NCBI GenBank assembly: GCA_946480845.1
Contig: CAMLLJ010000170.1
Location: 1-6,174, forward strand
Length of the DNA stretch: 6,174 nt
Direction: 5' to 3'
From: an uncultured Gemmatimonadota bacterium
Lineage (GTDB): Bacteria > Gemmatimonadota > Gemmatimonadetes > Gemmatimonadales > GWC2-71-9
Position 1 is the first letter of the stretch. Each line of letters opens with the position of its first letter. Below are positions 1-5,816 of this stretch, piece after piece. A model generated the notes under the pieces. That model did no database searches. It saw only the letters and a program-made list of their open reading frames with translations, and was not told the origin of the DNA. The translations under genes were made by a program, and so were the position numbers.

Positions 1-83
1 TTAATTGGGCGACTGTTTGTTGATTTTCTTCCCCATGTCGTCGGCCTTACCGCGTTACGGCGGGGGTGGTCCCTACGTTCTGG

Positions 84-107
84 GGGCCCCGGCACCTGCC
101 GGGGCCC
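84..107. repeat. Perfect GC-rich hairpin upstream of the S41 protease
   Basis: An inverted repeat of ten uninterrupted G/C pairs (84-93 with 98-107) closes on an ACCT loop. The arms read GGGCCCCGGC and GCCGGGGCCC. No T-run follows on either strand, so it does not meet the usual intrinsic-terminator pattern alone. It lies 14 bases before a second hairpin that does have a T-run, so the pair may form a tandem terminator for a gene ending left of the window. The structure is read directly from the sequence; the role is inferred. Confidence 0.6.
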
Positions 108-121
108 GCTTCGCCTTTCCG

Positions 122-154
122 GGTGGCCGCATGTGCAGTTGCGGCAACCTTTTT
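122..154 (+). terminator. Probable intrinsic terminator of an upstream gene
   Basis: The stem pairs GCCGCA (126-131) with TGCGGC (140-145). It extends past one G/A mismatch through GGT (122-124) and ACC (147-149). The loop is eight bases, and T5 follows immediately at 150-154. Stem plus T-run on the + strand fits Rho-independent termination of a rightward gene whose coding part lies before the window. It could also act as a leader attenuator for the protease at 218, but nothing else supports that. The rest of positions 1-217 shows no convincing gene and no clear promoter for the protease. Confidence 0.5.
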
Positions 155-217
155 GCGGGCCAGGTCGTAGTGATCCTGGTGCCCGTCCGTCTTCGTCACA
201 CGTTCCCGGATGTAACC

Positions 218-1801
218 ATGCGTCGCAAGCTGCTCTGGGCCCTGCCCGCGCTCATCGCCCTGCCCGCCGTGCTCGTGCCGCTCCGCGCGGGCGGCGTGCT
301 CGACGGGCGCGAGCTGTTCGAGGACGTCCGCACCCGCGTCGAATCGGGGGCAGTTGACTCGCTCTCCAGCGACGAGGTCTGGCTCCGCGCGGCGCGCGGG
401 CTGGTGGACCAGATCGACGACCCGTACGCGGAGCTGTTCTCGCCCGAGCAGATCGCCAGCTTCACCCGCAACACGCTGCGCAACGACTATGCGGGCGTGG
501 GGATGAACATCCAGGACCAGCTCGGCACCGTCGTCGTCACCGCCACCTTCCCCGGCTCGCCCGCCTCCGAAGGCGGCGTGCAGACCGGCGACCGGATCAT
601 CGAAGTGGACGGCAAGCCCACCTCCGGGCTCCGCCTCGACGAAGTGTCGGGCCGGCTGATCGGCAAGGCGGGGACCCAGGTCGAAGTGAAGTTTGCCCGG
701 CCCGGCGTGACCGCGCCGATCACCATGCGCTTCACCCGCGCGCGGATCCACGTGTCGGCCGTGCCGTACGCGGTCATGCTGAGCGACCAGGTCGGCTACA
801 TCCCCCTTCAGCGCTTCAACGATTCCTCCGCCGCGGACGTCGGCACCGCGGTCGAGCGGCTGCGCCGGCAGGGGGCGCGCGCGTTCGTGCTCGACATGCG
901 CGGCAATCCGGGGGGCAGCCTCGGGCAGGCCATCGCGGTGAGCGAGCGGTTCCTCACGGCGGGCCAGCCGGTGGTGACGGTCCGCTACCGTGACCGGCCC
1001 ACCGAAGCGCACCAGGTACCGGAGTCGGATGAGCGGATGCCCGGCGCCGCCCGCTCGGGCGAGCCGGTGGTGGTGCTGGTGGACGGCAGCACCGCCTCGG
1101 CCGCGGAGATCGTGGCGGGCGCGCTCCAGGACCACGACCGCGCGCTGGTCGTCGGCACCACGTCGTTCGGCAAGGGGCTGGTGCAGAGCGTGTACCCGCT
1201 CCGCCAGGGCTGGGCGCTCAAGCTCACCACGGCGCGGTGGTTCACGCCGAGTGGGCGGAGCATCCAGCGGGAGCGGGAGATGCGCAACGGGCGGCTGGTG
1301 GCGGTGGTCCCCGATTCGCTGGAGACCGATTCGGTCCGGAAGACGCGGCCGGCGTTCAAGTCGGACGCGGGGCGGGTGGTGTACGGCGGCGGCGGCATCA
1401 CGCCGGACGTGGTGGTGCCGGCGGACACGGTGACCTCGGCCGAGCTCCGCTTCCTCGAGGCGATCGCGCCCACGTCGCAGAAGGCCTACCGCGCGCTGTA
1501 CGACCTGGCGATCGCGGTGCGGCCGGGCCTCAGTCCCGACTTCCGGGTGACACCGGCGCTCCGGGACAGCTTCTTCGTCCGGATGCAGCGCGCGGGCGTC
1601 GAGGTGGAACGCGCCCGCTTCGATTCGGCGAGCGGCTTCGTGGACCGGATGCTGGAGCAGCAGGTGGCGGCGGTGGCCTTCGGCGATTCGGCGTCATTCC
1701 GCCGCGGCTCGGCGCACGACGCCCAGCTCACCCGGGCGCGCGAGCTGCTGCGCGCCGCGCGGAACCAGCAGGACCTGATCGCGACCGCGACCGGGACCTA
1801 G
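218..1801 (+). CDS. S41 family carboxyl-terminal-processing peptidase with PDZ domain
   Basis: A 527-residue serine protease of the Tsp/CtpA family. These enzymes work outside the cytoplasmic membrane, cutting proteins near their C-termini in envelope quality control. The ATG at 218 is chosen because it gives a signal sequence or N-terminal anchor: basic MRRK, then a hydrophobic stretch to about residue 23. There is no lipobox and no clear AxA site, so it may stay anchored. A weak GGA lies 7 bases upstream. A PDZ domain covers about 92-175 (GSPASEGGVQTGDRIIEVDG region). The catalytic core covers about 190-400. The Ser is S294 in STASAAE and the general-base Lys is K319 in FGKGLVQ, 25 residues apart as in E. 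coli Tsp, with Q323 four residues on. GITPDVVV marks the end of the core. About 120 further residues (405-527), predicted helical and rich in Arg/Ala, form a C-terminal extension of unknown role. The natural substrate cannot be told from the sequence. The stop overlaps the csoR stop on the opposite strand. Confidence 0.95.
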   Translation: MRRKLLWALPALIALPAVLVPLRAGGVLDGRELFEDVRTRVESGAVDSLSSDEVWLRAARGLVDQIDDPYAELFSPEQIASFTRNTLRNDYAGVGMNIQDQLGTVVVTATFPGSPASEGGVQTGDRIIEVDGKPTSGLRLDEVSGRLIGKAGTQVEVKFARPGVTAPITMRFTRARIHVSAVPYAVMLSDQVGYIPLQRFNDSSAADVGTAVERLRRQGARAFVLDMRGNPGGSLGQAIAVSERFLTAGQPVVTVRYRDRPTEAHQVPESDERMPGAARSGEPVVVLVDGSTASAAEIVAGALQDHDRALVVGTTSFGKGLVQSVYPLRQGWALKLTTARWFTPSGRSIQREREMRNGRLVAVVPDSLETDSVRKTRPAFKSDAGRVVYGGGGITPDVVVPADTVTSAELRFLEAIAPTSQKAYRALYDLAIAVRPGLSPDFRVTPALRDSFFVRMQRAGVEVERARFDSASGFVDRMLEQQVAAVAFGDSASFRRGSAHDAQLTRARELLRAARNQQDLIATATGT

Positions 1802-1833
1802 CGGGTCCGCTTGTACATCAGGTCGAGCAGCTC
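1742..1833. repeat. Nested inverted repeats around the shared convergent stop codons
   Basis: Three complementary arm pairs surround the CTAG at 1798-1801. They are GGACC 1794-1798 with GGTCC 1804-1808 (loop TAGCG), GACCTGAT 1772-1779 with ATCAGGTC 1817-1824, and GAGCTGCT 1742-1749 with AGCAGCTC 1826-1833. All lie inside coding sequence of the protease or csoR. Together they could fold into an interrupted long hairpin on transcripts of either strand. No T-run follows, so intrinsic termination is uncertain. Part of the match may be chance in GC-rich DNA encoding Leu/Glu-rich C-termini. Confidence 0.4.
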
Positions 1834-2112
1834 CTCGTAGATCTCCTCGGCACGCGCATCGCCCGACTTCACGGCGTCGGCGGTGCAGTGCCGGAGGTGG
1901 TTCCGCATCAGCTCGCGGCTCACCCCGCGCAGCGCCTCGTGCACCGACGCGATCTGGGTCATGATGTCGGTGCAGTACCGGTCCTCCTCCACCATCCGCT
2001 GCAGCCCCCGGACCTGCCCCTCGATGCGGCGGAGCCGGGTGATGTTGCGCGCCTTCCCGGCGGCATCCACTCCGGCCGCGTGCCGCGGTGCCTTCACCTC
2101 GTGGTCACTCAT
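1798..2112 (-). CDS. csoR: Copper-sensing transcriptional repressor CsoR (DUF156 family)
   Basis: A 104-residue all-helical repressor of the CsoR/RcnR/FrmR family. These proteins bind operator DNA without metal and let go when Cu(I) binds. The family signature is clear: [20 protein letters not shown] at 24-43, then YC at 46-47, and HLRHC at 72-76. The Cu(I) ligand pattern C47-H72-C76 has the same spacing as Cys36-His61-Cys65 of M. tuberculosis CsoR, which argues for copper rather than nickel or formaldehyde sensing. The ATG at 2112 overlaps the copA stop as ATGA and has GAGG five bases upstream, within the end of copA, so translation is probably coupled to the pump. It is the last gene of the operon. 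If it acts at the operator at 4882-4900, it is autoregulated. Its stop overlaps that of the convergent protease gene by two bases. Confidence 0.95.
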   Translation of the reverse strand: MSDHEVKAPRHAAGVDAAGKARNITRLRRIEGQVRGLQRMVEEDRYCTDIMTQIASVHEALRGVSRELMRNHLRHCTADAVKSGDARAEEIYEELLDLMYKRTR

Positions 2113-4466
2113 GCGATCCTCGCCCGGCGGAGCCGGAGGCTGTTGGTCACGACGCTGACGGAGCTCAGGGCCATCGCGGCACTCGCCAGGATGGGCGAGA
2201 GCAGGATGCCGAAGGCGGGATAAAGGACGCCCGCCGCGATGGGGATTCCGATCACGTTGTAGGCGAAGGCCCAGAAGAGGTTCTGGCGCATGGTGCGCAT
2301 GGTGCGCCGCGACAGCGCTATCGCCCGCGCGACGCCGCGCAGGTCGCCGCGCACCAGGGTCACGTCGCCGGCGTCGATGGCCACGTCCGCACCGGTCCCC
2401 ATGGCGATCCCCACATCGGCCTGCGCCAGCGCGGGGGCGTCGTTGACGCCGTCGCCTACCATCGCGACGACGCGGCCCTGCTCCTGGAGCCGGCGGATCT
2501 CGGCGACCTTGCCGTCGGGCAGCACGCCGGCCACGACGGTCCCGATCCCGGCGGCGGCAGCCACCGCGTTGGCGGTCGCCGGCTGGTCGCCGGTGAGCAG
2601 CACCACGTCGAGCCCCATCGCGCCGAGCCGGCGGATCGCCTCGGGAGAGGTCGGCTTCACCGGATCGGCGATGGCGACGAGGCCCGTCGCCCGTCCGTCC
2701 GCCGCGACGAAGACGATGGTCCGCCCTGTCGCGCGGAGCCGGTCCGCGTCGGCCTCGAGCGCGGCGGCATCCACGCCGTGCTCGTCGAGCAGCGCGCGGT
2801 TGCCGGCGAGCAGCGTCGTCCCGTTCACGGAGCCCCGCACTCCGCGGCCGGGGAATGACTGGAACCCCGCCACGTCGGCGTCTGCCAGCGCATCGCCCGC
2901 GCGCTCCTTCGCCGAGTTGACGATCGCGTCGGCGAGCGGATGCTCGGAGTGCCGCTCCAGGGCAGCGAGGGCGGGGAGGTCCACCGCGCCCACGACGTCG
3001 GTCACCGCGGGCCGGCCTTCGGTCACGGTGCCGGTCTTGTCGAGGACGATGGTGTCGAGCCGTCCCGCGCGCTCGAGCGCTTCGCCCCCCTTGATGAGCG
3101 CGCCCAGCTCCGCCCCGCGCCCGGTGGCGACCATGACCGCCGTGGGGACGGCGAGCCCCATCGCACAGGGACAGGCGATGATCAGCACCGCCACCGCGGC
3201 GCTCAGCGCCCGCACCAGCGCGGCATCGCCGCCCGCCAGGAACCACGCGATGAAGGTGGCGATCGCGATGGAGATGACCACCGGCACGAACACGGCGCTG
3301 ATGCGGTCGGCGAGCCGCTGGATCGGCGCGCGCGAGCCCTGCGCCTCGCGCATGAGCGTTACGATGCGGGCCAGCGTGCTGTCGGCGCCGAGCGTGGTGG
3401 CGCGAAGGGTGAACGCGCCGGTCCGGTTCATGGTGGCGCCGATGACGCGGTCGCCAACCTCCTTTGCCACCGGCGCGGACTCGCCGGTCAGCATGCTCTC
3501 GTCCACGGCGCTCGCGCCTGCGGTGACCTCGCCGTCCACCGGCACGCGCTCGCCGGGCCGGACCACGACGTGATCGCCGGGCACGACCGCCTCGACCGGC
3601 AGGTCGGCCTCGACGCCGCCGCGGACGACGCGCGCCGTCTTCGGCTGGAGCGCGATCAGGCCGCGGAGCGCCGCGGCCGTGCGGCCCTTGGCGCGCGCCT
3701 CGAGGGCATTCCCCGCGAGGATGAGCGCGATGATGATGATCACCGCCTCGTAGTAGACGTCCGGCGCGATACCGCTCCGCGCCAGCAGGCGCGGCGCCAC
3801 CGTGGCCACCACGGAATAGATGTAGGCGGCACCGGTGCCGACAGCGATCAGCGTGTTCATGTCGGCGGTGTGATGCCGGAAGGCACGCCAGGCGCGGATG
3901 TAGAAGTCGCGCCCGGCGAAGAGGATCACCGCCGTGGTGGCCGCCATCAGGACCTTGAGCAGGACCAGGTGGTCGATGGCGTAGAGCCAGGGGAACATCG
4001 CGGCCAGCAGCGGATCGAGCCGCGCGGCGGCCCAGCGCATGAACGGGTCGGTCGCGGCGCCCACCGCGTGGGCGTGGGCCGACATGATGGGCATGGAGAT
4101 GACCATCGCGGCGAGGCCCACGGCGAGACTCGCACCTGACTTGAGGCGAAGGCGGCGGTACTCCTCGTCGAGGGCCTGGTCGCGCGACTCCTGCTCGTCG
4201 GCCGCGCTGCGCGACGGCTCGGGCACGTCGGCGCCGTAGCCGGTCGCACGCACCGCCTCCGCCACGCTGTCCGGGGAGGCGAGCGCAGGATTGTAGGTGA
4301 CCGAGGCATCGCCGGTGAGGAGGTTGACGGATGCCTGGAGCACGCCGGGGGTCTTCTCCAGCGCGCGCTGGACCCGGCCCTGGCACGCGGCGCAGGTCAT
4401 GCCGCTCACGTTGAGCGCCAGGCGCTCACCGGATCCGGGGTGCTTCGGGGGGGCAGGAGTCGTCAT
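2109..4466 (-). CDS. copA: Cu(I)-exporting P1B-type ATPase CopA
   Basis: A 785-residue inner-membrane pump that uses ATP to expel Cu(I) from the cytoplasm. An N-terminal HMA domain (about 16-82) has one Cu-binding site, GMTCAAC, with C25 and C28. After two helix pairs comes the actuator domain with TGES at 327-330. The CPC metal site in helix 6 is 432-434. DKTGT at 476-480 carries the phosphorylated D476. The nucleotide-domain HP is 509-510, and the hinge GDGVNDAP is 671-678. YN at 736-737 and MALSS at 765-769 in the last two helices match the Cu(I) (P1B-1) class, not Zn/Cd. Length is typical, and no break or lost residue is seen. The ATG at 4466 is chosen because GGAG (4478-4475) sits eight bases upstream. 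An in-frame GTG at 4475 would add three residues, but it shares a base with that GGAG and so has no spacing of its own. The stop overlaps the csoR start. Confidence 0.97.
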   Translation of the reverse strand: MTTPAPPKHPGSGERLALNVSGMTCAACQGRVQRALEKTPGVLQASVNLLTGDASVTYNPALASPDSVAEAVRATGYGADVPEPSRSAADEQESRDQALDEEYRRLRLKSGASLAVGLAAMVISMPIMSAHAHAVGAATDPFMRWAAARLDPLLAAMFPWLYAIDHLVLLKVLMAATTAVILFAGRDFYIRAWRAFRHHTADMNTLIAVGTGAAYIYSVVATVAPRLLARSGIAPDVYYEAVIIIIALILAGNALEARAKGRTAAALRGLIALQPKTARVVRGGVEADLPVEAVVPGDHVVVRPGERVPVDGEVTAGASAVDESMLTGESAPVAKEVGDRVIGATMNRTGAFTLRATTLGADSTLARIVTLMREAQGSRAPIQRLADRISAVFVPVVISIAIATFIAWFLAGGDAALVRALSAAVAVLIIACPCAMGLAVPTAVMVATGRGAELGALIKGGEALERAGRLDTIVLDKTGTVTEGRPAVTDVVGAVDLPALAALERHSEHPLADAIVNSAKERAGDALADADVAGFQSFPGRGVRGSVNGTTLLAGNRALLDEHGVDAAALEADADRLRATGRTIVFVAADGRATGLVAIADPVKPTSPEAIRRLGAMGLDVVLLTGDQPATANAVAAAAGIGTVVAGVLPDGKVAEIRRLQEQGRVVAMVGDGVNDAPALAQADVGIAMGTGADVAIDAGDVTLVRGDLRGVARAIALSRRTMRTMRQNLFWAFAYNVIGIPIAAGVLYPAFGILLSPILASAAMALSSVSVVTNSLRLRRARIA

Positions 4467-4471
4467 GAGAT

Positions 4472-4849
4472 TCACTCCACCACGAGCCGGCCGTGCAGCA
4501 TGCTCATGCCGCAGGTGAGCTCGTGCACGCCGGGGCCCGACGCGGGGAGATCCACGGCCGTGCGCTGATGCGGCGGCAGGAAGCGGCGGATGCCGAAATC
4601 GGGGATCACGATCTCCTCGGAGCAGCTGGATGTCTCGCGCCGGTCGAAGACCAGCCGGACCGGCCGGTCGCGCGCGACCTTGACCACGGCCGGCGAGTAG
4701 CCGCCCTCGACGACGATGACGGCTTCCTGGATGCCGCCCGCGCCGGCAGTGGCCACGGCGGCCTCCCGGCCGGCCAGGAAGAAGTACCAGTTGACCCAGG
4801 CGATGGCGGCGATGCCGCCGAAGAGGACGAGGGTCTGGGTGAGGGTCAT
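4472..4849 (-). CDS. Membrane-anchored cupredoxin-like copper protein
   Basis: A 125-residue protein with one N-terminal membrane helix (about 5-26) and a C-terminal cupredoxin-like beta domain (about 42-125). Motifs resemble the EfeO-type/plastocyanin-like domains found next to, or fused with, copper ATPases. [10 protein letters not shown] (49-58) is a typical early strand. C76 lies in the [17 protein letters not shown] stretch. The C-terminal loop CGMSMLHG supplies C113, M115, M117 and H119. These residues are good soft-metal ligands for Cu(I) or Cu(II), although the classical plastocyanin His-Cys-His-Met order is not obvious. It is the first gene of the copper operon and its TGA lies six bases before the copA ATG. 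It may receive copper from CopA or deliver it. Topology is not settled because charges flanking the helix are few. GGAG six bases before the ATG supports this start. The fold is fairly sure; the exact role is inferred. Confidence 0.85.
   Translation of the reverse strand: MTLTQTLVLFGGIAAIAWVNWYFFLAGREAAVATAGAGGIQEAVIVVEGGYSPAVVKVARDRPVRLVFDRRETSSCSEEIVIPDFGIRRFLPPHQRTAVDLPASGPGVHELTCGMSMLHGRLVVE
4475..4478 (-). promoter_or_regulatory. Ribosome binding site that decides the copA start
   Basis: GGAG on the minus strand (part of GGTGGAG) lies eight bases before the ATG at 4466. It overlaps the alternative GTG codon at 4475-4473, which therefore has no usable spacing. It lies within the last codons of the cupredoxin gene, so copA translation is probably coupled to that gene. 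Confidence 0.65.
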
Positions 4850-4855
4850 GCGGCG

Positions 4856-4859
4856 CTCC
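4856..4859 (-). promoter_or_regulatory. Ribosome binding site of the cupredoxin gene
   Basis: GGAG on the minus strand, six bases before the ATG at 4849. Given the promoter call at 4875-4904, the leader would be only about 20 bases and would hold little beyond this site. Confidence 0.6.
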
Positions 4860-4874
4860 GGTGATGGACGCTTG

Positions 4875-4904
4875 ATTATGGCATACCCCCCTACCCTATG
4901 TCAA
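4875..4904 (-). promoter_or_regulatory. Sigma70-type promoter of the copper operon
   Basis: On the minus strand a perfect -35 TTGACA (4904-4899) is followed, after an 18-base spacer, by CATAAT (4880-4875), which matches five of six bases of the -10 consensus. Transcription would start near 4868, about 19 bases before the cupredoxin ATG. The spacer is almost wholly occupied by the CsoR-type operator. This explains how repressor binding could block RNA polymerase, and why copper would switch on all three genes together. Confidence 0.75.
4882..4900. promoter_or_regulatory. CsoR-type operator
   Basis: CATACCCCCCTACCCTATG has outer inverted arms CATA and TATG around a C-rich core. This is the arrangement of known CsoR/RcnR/FrmR-family operators, which have short AT-rich flanks and a run of G or C. 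It fills the spacer of the copper-operon promoter and overlaps the last two bases of the -35. CsoR encoded at 1798-2112 is the obvious ligand. The pattern is visible in the sequence; the protein-DNA pairing is inferred. Confidence 0.75.
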
Positions 4905-4981
4905 CCCCCTTCGCGCCGGACTGTGCGTGGCGCCGGGCCGGTGCATATTGACTGGGTCGCCCGTCCGCATCCGTTCACCGC

Positions 4982-4988
4982 AAGAGGT
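4982..4988 (+). promoter_or_regulatory. Ribosome binding site of sdhC
   Basis: AAGAGGT ends eight bases before the ATG at 4997 and supports that start. A second in-frame ATG at residue 17 lacks an equally good site. Confidence 0.6.
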
Positions 4989-4996
4989 CATCCCGA

Positions 4997-5800
4997 ATGG
5001 CTCATGCGATCGTGCCCCTCACCCGCCGGCGGTTCGGCGAGACCATGCGCCGCGACGCCTGGTGGGTGCAGCCGCTCATCGTCTTCGTGATCCTCTCGGC
5101 GTTCCTGGTCTACGCCACCTGGGCCGCCTTCCAGAACGCGCACTACGAGTACGGGCCCTACCTCTCGCCCTTCTATTCGCCGCTCATCTTCGGCGACTCC
5201 GCGCACGCCTGGTTCGGGCCGAAGCCGGGCTGGTGGCCCGGGTTCATCCCCTTCTCGCCGGCGCTGATCATCCTCCCGTTCCCGGCGCTCTTCCGCTTCA
5301 CCTGCTACTACTATCGCGGCGCCTACTACAAGGCGTTCTGGGCTGACCCGCCGGCATGCACCGTGGGGGAGCCGAGGAAGCGCTACCTGGGCGAGCGCTC
5401 GTTCCCGCTCATCATGCAGAACATCCACCGCTATTTCCTCTACGTGGCGCTGGTGTTCCTGGTGATCCTTGCGAGCGACGTGTACAAGGCGCTGTGGTTC
5501 ACCGACCCTGCGACGGGGGCGAAGAGCTTCGGCATCGGTGTGGGCACCCTGGTCCTTGCCGCCAATGTCGTCCTGCTGGGCTGCTACACGCTCGGCTGCC
5601 ACTCGATGCGGCACATCGTGGGGGGGTATCTCGACCGGATGGCAGGCCGCACGCTCCGGAAGGCGGCGTACGACTGCTCGAGCTGCCTGAATCGCTGGCA
5701 CATGAAGTGGGCGTGGATGAGCCTGTTCGGGGTCGCCCTGACGGATCTGTACGTGCGCCTCTGCTCGATGGGCGTCCTCACCGACTGGAGAATCGTGTGA
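4997..5800 (+). CDS. sdhC: Succinate dehydrogenase membrane anchor, type F (mycobacterial Sdh1-like) SdhC
   Basis: A 267-residue integral membrane protein placed directly before sdhA. About five membrane helices are visible (near 24-45, 85-103, 138-160, 180-200, 236-256), joined by an aromatic- and Pro-rich loop at 46-84. It resembles the single-chain anchor of mycobacterial Sdh1 (Rv0249c type), not the small heme-b SdhC/SdhD pair. Shared-looking blocks include FTCYYYRGAYYKAFWADP (102-119), EPRKRYLGE (125-133), NIHRYF (142-147), TLGCHSMRHIVGG (198-210) and LTDLYVRLCSMG (248-259). In M. smegmatis Sdh1 this subunit holds a membrane Rieske-type [2Fe-2S] cluster and the quinone site. Possible ligands here are C103, C121, C201, H144, H202 and H206; I cannot say which are the true ones. 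Additional C196 and C227-x-x-C230 are also present. It would anchor SdhA/SdhB and pass electrons from succinate to quinone. The stop lies 16 bases before the sdhA start. Confidence 0.87.
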   Translation: MAHAIVPLTRRRFGETMRRDAWWVQPLIVFVILSAFLVYATWAAFQNAHYEYGPYLSPFYSPLIFGDSAHAWFGPKPGWWPGFIPFSPALIILPFPALFRFTCYYYRGAYYKAFWADPPACTVGEPRKRYLGERSFPLIMQNIHRYFLYVALVFLVILASDVYKALWFTDPATGAKSFGIGVGTLVLAANVVLLGCYTLGCHSMRHIVGGYLDRMAGRTLRKAAYDCSSCLNRWHMKWAWMSLFGVALTDLYVRLCSMGVLTDWRIV

Positions 5801-5816
5801 CCGGGATGACCACGCC

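Noticed and set aside
5..217. N-terminal extension of the protease from TTG at 5, ATG at 35 or ATG at 131
   Set aside because: The added residues do not look like protein of this family, the stretch contains the hairpins and T-run, and the extension would bury the signal sequence that begins at 218.
47..1135. Long minus-strand open frame opposite the protease
   Set aside because: Its His/Arg/Gly-rich translation has no recognisable domain. It mirrors third-position GC bias of the real gene, whose catalytic motifs are intact.
1798..2112. CsoR paralogue sensing nickel or formaldehyde (RcnR/FrmR)
   Set aside because: The Cys-His-Cys spacing (47/72/76) matches copper CsoR and the gene is coupled to a Cu(I) ATPase.
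1237..2223. Plus-strand open frame running through the protease end and csoR
   Set aside because: It is out of frame with two clearly recognised genes and has no ribosome site or motif.
2290..4139. Long plus-strand open frames opposite copA (2290-3573, 2940-4139)
   Set aside because: Their translations are low-complexity Ala/Ser/Arg or His/Asp/Gly and have no family motifs. The minus-strand CopA reading explains the region fully.
4921..4976. Promoter for sdhC (CATATT at 4944-4949, or TTGACT at 4948-4953)
   Set aside because: CATATT lacks a good -35 at the right distance (CTGTGC), and TTGACT lacks a plausible -10 (CCGTTC region). A promoter must lie in this region, but I cannot place it.
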